Positions 43,391 to 53,731 of a stretch of DNA of 64,000 nucleotides are shown here, piece after piece. This DNA comes from Bullera alba (lineage: Eukaryota > Basidiomycota > Tremellomycetes > Tremellales > Bulleraceae): NCBI GenBank assembly GCA_001600095.1, contig BCIX01000001.1, forward strand, positions 7,775,198-7,839,197. The letters are read 5' to 3'. The notes beneath the pieces are model-generated. The model did no database searches. It had not been told where the DNA came from and was given only the letters and a program-made list of their open reading frames with translations. The position numbers and the translations under genes were made by a program. The number at the start of each line of letters is the position of its first letter. Within the stretch, counting starts at the first letter, position 1.

Positions 43391-43442
43391 AGTACTTTTT
43401 ACATTGGTCTGAGCGGTATATACGTTTCCGGGAAGTCTAAAA
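43391..43442 (+). repeat. Dispersed repeat, copy 1
   Basis: This shares a core (TCTGAGCGGTATATAC, then TTTCCGGGAAGTCTAAAA) with the inverted copy at 48856-48916. About 34 of 35 positions match, and the AGTACTTTT outer part is also similar. No open frame or terminal repeat was found, so it is probably a fragment of a mobile element or a solo terminal repeat. Confidence 0.75.
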
Positions 43443-43454
43443 CGCCTCGTAGGA

Positions 43455-43484
43455 CGTAGTCAGGCCTAGTCAGGCGTAGTCACT
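43455..43484. repeat. Three 10-bp units of CGTAGTCAGG type
   Basis: CGTAGTCAGG, CCTAGTCAGG and CGTAGTCACT are adjacent, 12 bp beyond the dispersed repeat. Confidence 0.8.
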
Positions 43485-43695
43485 GCCTGTCGACGTTCAT
43501 TGATCATTCTCGGTGTTTTGCTAGTAACCTTTAGTGGCAGGACCTAAATTAAGCAGGTGCCCCCGGGGTTCACGTCTAGGCAGTATAGGCGCTGAAAGGA
43601 CTCTTATTAGATGCTTGCAACTTGTTGGAGTATCAACAGCATCATGGCATGTAGCTGGCTAGAGCTGGCTGTAAGAGTAGCATCTCGAACCCCGC

Positions 43696-44425
43696 TCAAG
43701 CGCTCAGCTTGAAGTTCTTGAATGTAGTCTTCGCATCGCCTCCCTTCGGCGAAGCCGCCATGACCCCGACCAGGGCTTCGGTTTCCGTCCCATCCCCAAA
43801 GACATTGACTTCTCTGCGCATAACCCCGTCGAAGAAGATCTTGAGTTTGAGCCCCTCCAGAAGGAATGAGTACGTTTTTGGCCTTGTCTTCTCCGCGGGC
43901 TCCACCGACCTGCATCACCTGTCAGACTAGACTCTATACTCATGAAGGACCGGAGCTCACCAGTCTGACCAAGGGGTAGTCACGACGACGCCGGCGCCCA
44001 ATTGGCCATCATACTCGAGACCCGTTTTGAACCAAGTAGTAGGACCGATCTGGACCAGCAACTGCGCCTGGTCGCTATTCCCTCCTCAGACTATGCACAC
44101 TGCGTGTGCAACACTCACTACTGCCGCATCATCAGTGCCTGCCCAATGAGACAAACACTCGGCTCACTTGGACCTTGTAATCCACATCAAGCTCCACACT
44201 CCCGGCTAGCTTGCGCTTCTCGCCCTGCTCCAGGGGAACCTTGTACCCGAACACGACGCCGTCCGTCGAGTTGCGCTCTGGAATCCTCCACCAGTCGGTA
44301 CCCGGTTTCGTCCATATCACCACCTCGGACCCATCGTCAGAGACCTCGACCGGTCGATGGGGCTCCTTGAGGGATTCCCACTTTGGATCCGTGAACGATA
44401 CTGATTTGAGCTCTGGTAGCGACAT
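43696..44425 (-). CDS. DUF1349 (Ree1-type, concanavalin A-like) protein, 192 aa
   Basis: Three exons (44425-44168, 44067-43961, 43909-43696) give 192 residues, the normal size of this family. Recognisable blocks: SFTDPKWESLKEPHRP, WTKPGTDWWRIPERNSTDGV, GSVELDVDYKVQAQLLVQIG, TTWFKTGLEYDGQLGAGVVV, TTPWSDW and the C-terminal beta strands GLKLKIFFDGVMRREVNVFG. DUF1349 proteins adopt a concanavalin A-like sandwich; yeast Ree1 is reported to affect enolase regulation, and bacterial relatives occur near carbohydrate genes. No signal peptide, so cytosolic. The exon 2/3 acceptor is the second CAG (before 43909), because the first brings in a stop. Confidence 0.88.
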
Positions 44426-44790
44426 GCCTGCAAGGTCTGGTACTACGATTTGAGACTTGCGAATTCCTTCAAGCTTTATATACCCTTGATCATGGGTCGA
44501 GATGAGCTGGAGACCACTTCGGTTCTTTGTCGGTCGTAGATGGGACCTACGTGCGGGCCGATGAAGCGGGGTCAGTGCGTCAGCGGATAAACAGCTGCCC
44601 GATCTCCGTATCCGCCAAGCGCGCATGTGAGACCGTCGTCACGCTACCCGCGCATCACTCATCGAGATCCATGATCGATGCCCGACTCGACCTTGGACTC
44701 AACCTAGGACTTTGCATCTGCTGTACATTCGCGTTGACTTCTTCATCTTGCTAGTGCTCAACTCTCTGGTCACCTCAGCGACAACATCGT
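44426..44790. promoter_or_regulatory. Divergent promoter of the DUF1349 and PDX3 genes
   Basis: A 365-bp interval between divergent genes. It contains CCTTGATCATGG near 44486-44497 (palindromic TGATCA) but no element that can be named with confidence. Confidence 0.35.
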
Positions 44791-45707
44791 ATGCGTCTAG
44801 ACCGACTGTCTCGTTCGCTCTTGTCGTCTACCAGGTCTTCCGCTTCAATCTCGCAGTACACCCCGATATCCGCCTGCACCCGCCGCACAATGTCGCAACA
44901 CATCTACGCGACCTCTGCTCACCCACAAGAATCCTCATCGACCTCTGCCCAAGCCAATTCCGACGATAGCACTCCTCCGTCGACGGTCAAACTCACCACT
45001 CACAATCAATACAAGACCCCCCGGTTGCTCAGGGAGAACCTGAATCCCAATCCAATTTCCCAATTCAACACATGGTTCCAATCTGCCCTCAACCCCGCTC
45101 CCCTCGCTGACGGGTCCACCCCTCCTGCAGTCAAAGAGCCCGAGGCAATGGCCATATCGACCGTCTCTCCCGATGGAATTCCCTCATCGAGAATGGTCCT
45201 CCTCAAGACGGTAGACACGGGATTCGTCTTTTTCACCAACTACGAGTCGCGAAAATCCCAAGAGTTGGCCGGTGGGTATGCCAGTCTGGTCTTCTACTGG
45301 CGGGAAATCAGCAGACAGGTCAGAGTCGTGGGAAGAGTCGAAAAAGTGGATAGGACCGAGTCGGAGGAATACTTCAATACCCGGCCGATGGGGAGCAAGA
45401 TCGGTGCCTGGGTCAGCAGACAGAGTAGCGTCGTCAAAGGGGACAATGAGCTGGAAAGCCAGGTGGAAGAGTTCAAGCAAAAGGTTGAGCGGGAAGGTAA
45501 GGATGTGGAATGTCCTGAATACTGGGGCGGTTGGAGGATCGTGCCTTTGTGAGTGAATCGCGGACGAGCGATGATTTGGCTTACCCTGGTATTAGCGAGA
45601 TCGAGTTCTGGTCAGGACAGCCGTCGCGTCTCCACGACAGATTCCGGTACACGAGATCGAAAGAGGGCGAGGATGGAGAGTGGGCCATCGACAGGCTGTC
45701 TCCGTAA
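44791..45707 (+). CDS. PDX3: Pyridoxamine/pyridoxine 5'-phosphate oxidase, 289 aa
   Basis: The enzyme oxidises PNP or PMP to pyridoxal 5'-phosphate using FMN and O2, the last step of vitamin B6 salvage. Two exons (44791-45548, 45596-45707) give 289 residues. Family motifs: [11 protein letters not shown] at the start of the core; [72 protein letters not shown]; and the C-terminal [17 protein letters not shown] with its substrate-binding Arg/His. The first ~33 residues ([20 protein letters not shown]) are Ser/Arg-rich and amphipathic, like a mitochondrial presequence. A second ATG at residue 34 (MSQHIYATS) would give the cytosolic form, so dual targeting by alternative starts is possible. Confidence 0.95.
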
Positions 45708-45897
45708 TCGATCGAAGTCCTGCAGGAGTCTTCAAACGCGATGATGCACCATGAGATCTGTAGACCCAGCTGCAGCATAGTAAAGATGCTCCGAGTCGAT
45801 CGCGAGATTAATTAAGCAACGATTACATACACATGAAGTCTAGCACCACAATACCCATCTCTCCCGGCGCCATCCGCAACAGCACTGAGACTCTTCT

Positions 45898-48596
45898 CTA
45901 CTCGTCGTCGCTCTCGAGCTCCTCCTCGTCAAAGCTCATCTCGGCATCCTCGTCATCATCTTCGTCCTCTTCGTCCTCCTCATCCGGCTGCTCCTCTCGC
46001 AGGGCCTTCTCCACCTCTATCCTCCTCGCGTCCCGCTGCTTCCTCTGCACCTTGATCCAAGAACCGACTGGACTCTCATCCTCGTTAATCCTGTCTCTAT
46101 ACCTGACCAGCTCGCTCCTGTCTCTAGGTGCAAAGCCGACATTCTTTCGTTTGCCCTCGCACCAAGTCTTTGTCGCCTCCAACTTGTCCACGAGCACCTT
46201 GATCGAATTGAGCACTTTCGGGCTGACACCACTTTGTCTGCCCTTTGGCCCCGTGCCCACATTGGCCTTCTTCACGAACCGCCTGAGGGTGATGATGGTA
46301 GGCAGGACGATCTCCGGGAAGGCAATGTATCCGCTGATCACGCGGTGGTAGTCGCCGAGCATGAATGTGATTTCGTCCGACAGCGTCTCTTGGAATATCT
46401 TTGTCTTTTGATACGCGGCGGGGACTCTGATCACGTACTCGAGATCGACGGGTTTGAGCGTCGTCTTCTTTGGTCGGGAGGATCGCTTGAATTCGGCAGA
46501 GTCGAGGATCTCGAGGAGGAACGGCGTGAGGGGGATGTACGTGTCGGTCCGTTGGACCATACGGATCAGAGAGTGTAATAGGTGGAATCGCAGTGGGAAG
46601 TATCGCGACGACGGAAGCAGTCTAACCAGTGTCAGTAGCAATACAGTCAATCCGGCCATCGCTTGGGACTCACCTGATCACTCCGAGAGCTATCTGCGTC
46701 AAGGGGTATATCAACGGTTTCAACTCGCTCTCCCCATCTCCGCCCTCCTTGACATCGCAGCTCTTGCTCAAGACTTGAGACCAGAAATCCACAGTGTGGA
46801 TGTATTGCCAGTTGTAAACCACTCTAAAGGCTTCGCCAATCTCTCCGTCCATACCCCCGCTTCCACCCTTCTTCTCCCTTTTCGCACCGTCCGCGCCGGT
46901 CGTCTTGGCAGAAGGCGCCGATGTCGTCGATCGGACCACGCTTCGGAGGTGGATGGCCAGTTGACGGATAAAGCCAAAGGCGTGGGGGTACGACCGCGTG
47001 GGGTCGAGCGCGAACAGCTCGGCAGCGGTGTTCTTGGTCAAGTTGATCGATGGCAGCGAGTGCGGGGTCGTATGCCGCAGAGGAGGCAAGAGGGCCTTGT
47101 ACGTGTTCTACGCCGAGATCAATCAGTCAAACGGCCTTGATCCGCACAAGTCCGACCTACCTTCAAGCAGGAATCCTTCAATGCATCATCGCCTGCGACG
47201 TAGGTCTTTCGCACGGCGAGGAAGGCCGCGATCCGGACATTGTCACCCGCCGACGACCACAACTCCAGAAGGACCTATAGCCCTTCAGCACAAAGACCGA
47301 TATATGCAGGATGTCATGCTCACTTTGAGGTACGCCCGGAGATGCTTCCTCGCGCCGAGGATCCACGGGAGGAGCTTTGTGCTCTCCTGTAGCGCCGTGA
47401 CCAGCAAGGCCGAGTCGTCCGAGGAGGGGGATACCGACGATCCAGATGGCAGCGAGCGGATCATGTGGAGCAAAGTGGAGAAGTGGGACAGAACGAGTCG
47501 GTTCAGCGATTGATTTGGCTTCTTCTGCTGCGACACTCGGCTTAACACTGGGTCAGCGGCAGATCAGAGTGGGATCAGCACCGGGCTCACATCTTGCCAT
47601 TCGCCAGGGTCTTGTATGGCATGTGATGGGACAGCACGACCGGGGTGAACTTGAGTGCCGTCAAGACAAGCTTGTTGAAGACTTCACCGTCCGTCAGTAA
47701 CCTTGTCGCGCCGAGATCAAGTGGACGGACTTACCGTTTGCACTGTCGATCGAGTACTTTGTGTCTCTGCCACTTCCCTGATCCGCATCGTCCTCGTTCA
47801 TATGCGCCGCAGCTCTGAACGCGAGCAGCGTCTTGCGCAGGGATCGTATCGAGTGTTGCTAGTCGGTGTCAGACAGTCGCAAAAGCGCGGACCTGGGACT
47901 CACCTTGAGCATGCCTTCTTGCCATAACCTCAGCATTCGCATGGTCACACTGATCTTCCTGACCTCGTCCTCGTCCTCGTCCTCATCCTCTTCCTCATCG
48001 TCCTCATCGTCATCACTGTCCATCTCCTCGTCCTCGTCATCCTGATCGACCTTCTTGGCCTTGCCTTTGGAACCAGCTGGCTGGGCTTCAAAGTCTAAGA
48101 GCTCTTGATCGTTCTCTTTCAGGTATTTGAAGAATTCCGGGTCCGTCTTTTCCAAATCCTTCATTGCCTTTTTCATCGCTTTCTCATCCAGCAGATCCGC
48201 CTCCTCATCCTCTCCTTCCTCCTCCTCCTCCTCCTCCTCCTCCTCCTCCTCCTCCTCCTCGTCGAGGTCTTCTAGATCAGAGTCTTCGCCCGCGGGGGCA
48301 TCTAGACCACCGATCCCAAAGAGTTCATCTACGGTTTTGGCCACACCACCCGCTCTGCCCCCAACGGCGCTATTCACCCCCTTGAGGTCCTTTGCCCGAC
48401 TCCTCTCGTCGTCCTCGTCCTCCTCGCCGTCCCTCTCCTCGCCCTCTTCGCGGGGTGCACCGCGTTGGTGCTTGCGCTGCTCGATACGCGCATCCGACTT
48501 TCGTTTGATCTGCTGGTTCTTTCGACGGGTTTTGATAGTGTCTTTGAGTTTCCCACTCGAGGCAAACTTTTTGAACTGCTTGGATACTTTTCCCAT
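45898..48596 (-). CDS. NOC2: NOC2-family ribosome biogenesis protein, 798 aa
   Basis: Noc2 partners Noc1 and then Noc3 to escort pre-60S particles from nucleolus to nucleoplasm. Seven exons (48596-47904, 47858-47735, 47681-47591, 47540-47324, 47274-47161, 47107-46674, 46621-45898) give 798 residues. The N-terminus is basic (MGKVSKQFKKFASSGKLKDT) followed by long acidic runs, including ~16 consecutive Glu. Conserved NOC2 blocks follow: DPEFFKYLKENDQELLDF, LRAYLKVLLELWSSAGDNVR, NTYKALLPPLRHTTPHSLPS, YPHAFGFIRQLAIHLRS, VVYNWQYIHTVDFWSQVL, YPLTQIALGVIRLLPSSRYF, PLRFHLLHSLIRMVQRTDTY and EIVLPTIITLRRFVKKANVG. The acceptor of exon 4 (TTAAG before 47540) is weak and was chosen by frame. The gene is divergent to HRD1. 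Confidence 0.95.
48217..48260. repeat. Trinucleotide run encoding poly-Glu in NOC2
   Basis: A nearly pure (TCC)n run on the plus strand, i.e. GGA/GAG codons on the coding strand, encodes the uninterrupted Glu tract of NOC2. It stays in frame and is likely length-variable between strains. Confidence 0.9.
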
Positions 48597-48855
48597 GGTG
48601 GTTCTACCCGTGCTGAGTGTCCTGATGTTGAGGTTGCCGAGCTATGGGACAACAGCTATAGTACTCCAGGAGGGGACGTTCTTTTGGAAATATTTTGCAA
48701 ACCTGTTCAGTCAGGGGGAGCCCCGCAAGAGCGTATTTGATTCCGCTTATTCGCCACCCGCTAGTGGCTCGTGAGGATTAGGAAGGAGTTCCTAATCGGA
48801 TCTTCGTTTAGGATTAGGATTGCTATATTAGCGGAGCTTGGAAAGAGGATTACAA

Positions 48856-48916
48856 TTTTAGACTTCCCGGAAATGTATATACCGCTCAGACCTGCTCAGA
48901 CAAATATAAAAGTACT
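48856..48916 (-). repeat. Dispersed repeat, copy 2 (inverted), with one extra ~10-bp unit
   Basis: Read on the minus strand it matches the copy at 43391-43442 but contains GTCTGAGC twice (plus strand GCTCAGACCTGCTCAGACAA) where copy 1 has it once. The extra unit is 9-10 bp. An AT-rich stretch (AAATATAAAAG) adjoins it. Confidence 0.75.
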
Positions 48917-49091
48917 GTAGTAACAACCTCTGCTCTGGATTGACTGTGACTATGATCAACTCGTACATCTGTTGTAATCAGGGTTGGCCATTCCTTTAAG
49001 AATCAGAAATATTTCTAATAGGCTGTGCGAAATCAAAGTGAAGTCCACGCTCGACCATAAGGTAGGGTTGGGTGTTCATCTGGGTCCTAAG

Positions 49092-49112
49092 CCGGCGCGC
49101 GGGGCGCGCCGG
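49092..49112. repeat. Perfect GC-rich palindrome
   Basis: CCGGCGCGC and GCGCGCCGG are separated by GGG. It could form a cruciform or hairpin. It is not placed as a terminator of either neighbouring gene, since both are transcribed away from this interval. Confidence 0.7.
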
Positions 49113-49464
49113 TTCACTTCTAGTCACAGGTTGTATGCGCCATGCAGCGCCCAGAGAAGGTCAAGATGTATATGTATCATGCTCCCAAGCCTCGTTGATC
49201 GCTATAGTAGACACTGCTCGGCCACTAAAGCTAGCTTCCACGTCGACGGCCATCGCCGCCAGCTCAGCACGTCCTCCTCTATGACGGTCTGAGACTCTGA
49301 CATCGTTCCAACTGTGGCCATATCGTCTGACCACAACGCTGCGTTCTACCTCCTCCAGGAGCCCGACTATCTCAGCATCAGCGTGCATGAGCCGCTAGGC
49401 TCAAAAACGGGATCCCATCCTACCAACAAGGACCCACAACCCACACCGGCTTGACCCCTTTGTC

Positions 49465-52450
49465 ATGGTCCCCCGGCTGGCAGTGTACGGAGCCGCTTCT
49501 GCCGCTTTGGCAGGGGCAGTCGTCGGGTCGGCTCTCAAGACCAGGACCAACTTCTTCGCTGCGGCAGTCGCCGTCGGGAGGAGCAACGGCTCCCTGTTGG
49601 TGAGAACGACAGAGCAACCGTTGATCAACGAACCCGTGCTGACCAGAGCTAGGTGCTGGCCAACTTTGGTCTGTTCGTCTCAATCTGTATTGGAATCTCA
49701 TTCAAGACTCTCTTCTTCGGACGCCTCCGGCCTATAGAGTATGAGGTGGGTCATCGTCCCTACTCGAGGGACAAGGCTGATGAGATGTAGCACCTCTTTG
49801 AGCGATTATGGATCTTCCTCACAGAGTCTCTGCTCGCTCTGACCATCTTCAAGTGAGTCCATAGTCGATTCATTCACGATCTTCTCTCACTGATATGTGG
49901 CGTTCCAGGGACGACTTCTCGCCCGCGTTCGGATTCATGTACTGCCTCCTCGTCTTTCTCAAGTGTTTCCACTGGATCACCTCGGACAGGATCGATTATG
50001 TGAGCGATGACCCCTCCGACGTTATGACTCGGCGGCTGCTGACTCGAGTAGATGGACCAGATACCGGCTCCCGGACCACCTAGACTGTTTCACATCCGGG
50101 TCGCCTCAATCCTCACCCTTCTCACCGCGATCGACCTCTCCCTCGTCATCTACACCCTGGACACCATCTCCAGTAATGGCGTATCGTCAATGGTACTCTT
50201 TGTGACCGAGTTTGTCATCCTGCTAGCGTCGATAACGGCCATTGGAGCGAGATACACCGTTGGCCTGGTTGATCTCCGGAGGGCCAGAGGGCGGGAGGAT
50301 GCGCCTGCATGGGAGGAGAAGAGCATGTGGCTGTTCTACATCAATCTGATACAGGGTGAGCATGTCGTTCAAGCTAGCTGTCCCAGCCTTTTCGGTGCCA
50401 TCAGCTAATACGTTCGAGTCAGACTTTGTCAAGCTCGTCACCTACCTCGCCTTCTTCACCGTCATCCTACTTAACTATGGCCTTCCGCTGCACATCCTCA
50501 GAGACGTCTACATGACGCTAAGGTCATTCGTCACTCGATGCCAGGATCTCGTGCGGTATCGCCGTGCTACGAGGGACATGGACGCGTTATACCCCGATGC
50601 CACGGAGGCGGACATGGCGAGATCCGGAGACCGGACCTGTATCATCTGCAGGGAGGAGATGGTGCCCAGGGGGTCCACTGGGGCCGATCCGACCAATGGC
50701 AGTGGAGCCGATGAGACGGCTGTGCCGGCTCCATCAACAGACTCCACACCCCCAGGCCCGGCGACGACGGAAGGCGGGCCTAATGAGACGCCGAAGAAAT
50801 TGGCCTGTGGTCACATCTTCCACTTTCACTGTCTGCGAAGTTGGCTCGAGCGTCAACTGAGCTGTCCCACGTGGTGAGTCCGAGTGCCACCCCTCTCCGG
50901 ACTGTGCTGATTCATCATGCAGTCGTCGAGACGTGTTGCATGCACCGCGAAGTACCCCACAAGCTCAACCACCCCCCGCCGCCCCAGGACAGGGTATCCC
51001 GCCATTCCATCGACCTGATTTCCAAGCGCCCCCGTTCCAGCCACAGCAGCCGCCCTTTGCCAACCCGAACGGGAACGGGAACGGCACCGCTTTCCCATTC
51101 CCCCTCGACCCTGGGCAGGAGCGCATGGACCAGTTCTTCCGCGACGCCATGGATCCGCGGCCACCAACAGCGGTAGGACAAGCTGTGCCCCCATTACCCC
51201 AAGCGCAAGCACAACCGCGATTTCCGACACAGCCGACCCGGAATACGCCAAATGTCCTCGCGGACGTATTCGCCCCTGCTGGCCCGGGCCCCGGGACCAA
51301 CGCCGCTACCTCAGCGGCAAGAGTCCAGACTGGGATCTGGGGTGGGCCGATCGTTCCAGGACAATTCAGACCTCCGGCCCTTGGTGCCGCCCCGAGGTCA
51401 TTTACAGATCAGCACCATCGGTTCTTCACGCCCAACTTCGCCAACACTCACTCCGGTCCGAGCGGCACCGCTGGTCCAAGTATTGCTCCGACAAATCCAC
51501 CCACAACCTCCCAATCACAAACACAGCCACAGCCACAGACACAGACACAAGCACAAGGCCGCGATCCAACGTTGCACCACTCGTCCTCGGCGGTCAACTT
51601 GCCTCCCCCGAATTTCGCAAGTATAGCCCAAAGCGGGATCCCTCCCCGAGCGAACTGGTCCCCAAGCACTGCCGTCGAGGGGAATGGGTTTGTCACACCA
51701 TGGTCGTCTCGCCCTCCGGAGATCTTCACCTCCACAGGGACGAGAAGGGCCCCGACGGGCAGCACAGCCGACAACGCAGCTTCCACCGCTGGAGCAACTG
51801 CCGCCGAGACTACCGACATTGAGCCAAACATCGACCCTTCGAGCGGTCCCACCCCCTCGATGACCGTCGATTCAGGAACCAGTCTGTCGGCAAGCGCCGA
51901 CGCTGGCGACGACGTCAGAGCGAGGCGACATGCTGCAGAGGCGGCAATGAGGAGGATGGGTATCGAGTCGACAAGAAGGCCAATGACGCGAGCGTCCTCG
52001 CAGCGGTCAGCGGCGGGTGTAGCTCCAGAGGGGTCTTCATCCCTCGGTAATCCCTCAACGATAGCATCGGACAAGGAGGAGGTGGCGAACGATATCGACA
52101 TGGTGGACGCGCCCAGTATGGACACAAACGGTGCTACGACGGACCACCCCCAGATTGGTGAAGGCAAAGGCAAGTACAAAGCCATCGACCCCTCGGACCA
52201 TGGACACCAAGCGGATCAACCTGTCCGCTATACCCCCTTCCTAACGCCCGCGCACGCTCCCTTGGCCAATGCGAACAGGCCCTGGCTCCAAGCCTCGACC
52301 AACGCACAAGTCGACCTAGATCCCGAGGGAAGCCTCGACGAGAGGATACGCGCGTTGAGGCAGGTGGACGAGGTCGTTTGGGGGCTGATATCGGATTTGA
52401 CGAGGTTGAAGTCGAAGTGGGAGTCGGAGGGGGGCGCTGGGCCGTGCTAA
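49465..52450 (+). CDS. HRD1: HRD1-type ERAD ubiquitin ligase, 887 aa
   Basis: Hrd1 is the multi-span RING E3 that retrotranslocates and ubiquitinates misfolded ER proteins. Seven exons (49465-49599, 49653-49745, 49791-49852, 49909-49999, 50052-50355, 50423-50873, 50923-52450) give 887 residues. Membrane segments include VYGAASAALAGAVVGSAL, ANFGLFVSICIGISFKTLFF, FGFMYCLLVFLKCFHW and VASILTLLTAIDLSLVIYTL. The cytosolic RING (residues ~301-379) is complete: CIICREEM, a ~45-residue low-complexity insertion, then LACGHIFHFHCLRSWLERQL and SCPTC, the last Cys codon being split by the final intron. The C-terminal ~500 residues are disordered (Pro/Gln/Asn-rich, with a QTQPQPQTQTQAQ run) and end in a short helix (DEVVWGLISDLTRLKSKWES). 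Confidence 0.95.
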
Positions 52451-52781
52451 CCGTGCTACACGTGAACCGAGGCGCCCCGCGCCGAGGCTACTACGGGTAT
52501 ATACCTACCTAACTCCACCAACTACGAGTTGATGCCACGAGTGATCACGATGCGAGCGGATAAACTATGCGATCTTGGCAGTGTTCGGATAAACCTACTC
52601 ACCGAGATCGGGCCGGGTTCGGTTACCGCAGAGGCGATTTGTGCGTTGTCCAACTCACTCTAATGTGCTGAGGGCGACATGAAGCAGTGGTCTGAACAAC
52701 GTATACAACTAACCCAGCCCCCAGTCTCTTCATCTACCCTCCCCTCCTCACTGATCACTCAGACCACCACCAACCGGCACA
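52451..52781. promoter_or_regulatory. Promoter of the acetyltransferase gene
   Basis: A 331-bp interval. CCCTCCCCTCCTCACTG precedes the leader. Nothing further can be assigned. Confidence 0.35.
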
Positions 52782-53731
52782 ATGGTCAACAACGCGGAAT
52801 ACTACTCTGACGCAGCGCGGGATGCCCCTCTGAACCCCCTCCCCTCCAACTCGTGCATCCCGCCCCTGGAGCCCGGGGAGGATACCCACCAGCTAGACCT
52901 GATGCGCGCGTCGCGAGCATACTTCTGCATGGACGCGTACCTCGAGAGACTGCGGGACCGCGGGGTGACCAAGACGGCAGAGTTTAATGCCTTTCAAGGG
53001 AGCAGTGTCGACAGATGGAAGTTGCTCGACGGGTGGATCAATCTGGAGAATGGGGCAAAGTGCTATTTGTTCCCCAAGTTCACGTGCGAGTATGTGAGTG
53101 GGCGGAATCTGTGGTTGGACGGAGGGCTAGATGGAGTCGTCTACAGTCGGGGTCTAGACGCTCCGCAGGCAATCCTGCCGATCAATATCATAGCTCCGCA
53201 GGCTGACCCGTCGTCGGTCGATAGGGCTTCAACATCACCATCAAGGGCGAATGCTACATCGCCCCAGGGTGCACTTTCATCGACGTCTCGCCTAGTGAGT
53301 GGGGTTTACTTTGCCTCTTTGCCATAAGGCCTCTCCCGCTCGTCTCAAACCCCCCTCCTTGACTCCCGACCAGTTAGTGTTCACGGCTCGCTAACGCTCG
53401 CTCGCTCGCCTCAGTCACCATTGGCAAGGACACCATGATCGGCGCCAACTCCCAGCTGTACACCCCGCACCACCCGATCTCCCCCGAGATCCGCAATGGG
53501 TTCAAGGGCCCCGAAGGTTCGAGCCCCATTGTGATCGGAGACAACGTCTGGATCGGGGGCGGAGTGATCATCTGCCCCGGAGTGACCATTGGCGACGGAA
53601 CGACCATTGGCGCTGGATCCGTCGTGACAAAAGATATTCCGGCGCGTTGTGTCGCAGTGGGCAACCCCGCCAGAGTGGTCAAGCGAATAGAAGAGGATGG
53701 GACTATTGTGCCCGTCGCTAAAAGCGCATGA
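52782..53731 (+). CDS. Maltose/galactoside O-acetyltransferase family protein, 232 aa
   Basis: Enzymes of this family move acetyl from acetyl-CoA to a sugar hydroxyl in the cytosol. Three exons (52782-53093, 53225-53294, 53415-53731) give 232 residues. The N-terminal Mac region contains DLMRASRAYFCMDAYLERLR. The left-handed beta-helix follows with hexapeptide repeats (ITIKGECYIAPGCTFIDVSP, VTIGKDTMIGANSQLYT). The catalytic His lies in YTPHHPISPEIR. The C-terminal coil VWIGGGVIICPGVTIGDGTT, then GAGSVVTKDIPARCVAVGNP is intact. The in vivo substrate cannot be told. Such genes in fungi are often of bacterial origin, but the three introns show it is long settled. The intron 2 acceptor lies in a GCTC microsatellite. 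Confidence 0.92.

Larger units (their letters stand above)
42200..43695. other. Gene-free interval rich in 10-bp duplications and a dispersed repeat
   Basis: No supported gene. 10-bp-period duplications occur at 42411-42440, 42581-42610, 42611-42640, 42641-42676, 42776-42795, 42811-42830, 42829-42848, 42874-42893, 43111-43130, 43168-43187, 43221-43240, 43345-43369 and 43455-43484. A dispersed repeat copy is at 43391-43442. Confidence 0.75.
48597..49464. other. Intergenic interval with a dispersed repeat and a GC palindrome
   Basis: It separates NOC2 and HRD1. Contents: ATTAGGA-type direct and inverted words (48776-48822), the inverted dispersed repeat copy (48856-48916) and a 9-bp-arm GC palindrome (49092-49112). 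No coding evidence. The HRD1 promoter is presumably in 49150-49464. Confidence 0.55.

Noticed and set aside
43911..43921. First CAG acceptor for exon 3 of the DUF1349 gene (CTGACAG)
   Set aside because: It brings an immediate in-frame TGA. The next CAG, 8 nt downstream, restores WSVEPAEK.
49092..49112. Intrinsic terminator
   Set aside because: The palindrome has no T-run, lies between divergent promoters, and this is a nuclear eukaryotic genome.
51515..51565. Microsatellite (ACAGCC/ACAGAC)n as an accessory repeat
   Set aside because: It is inside HRD1 coding sequence and simply encodes a Thr/Gln/Pro tract in the disordered tail.
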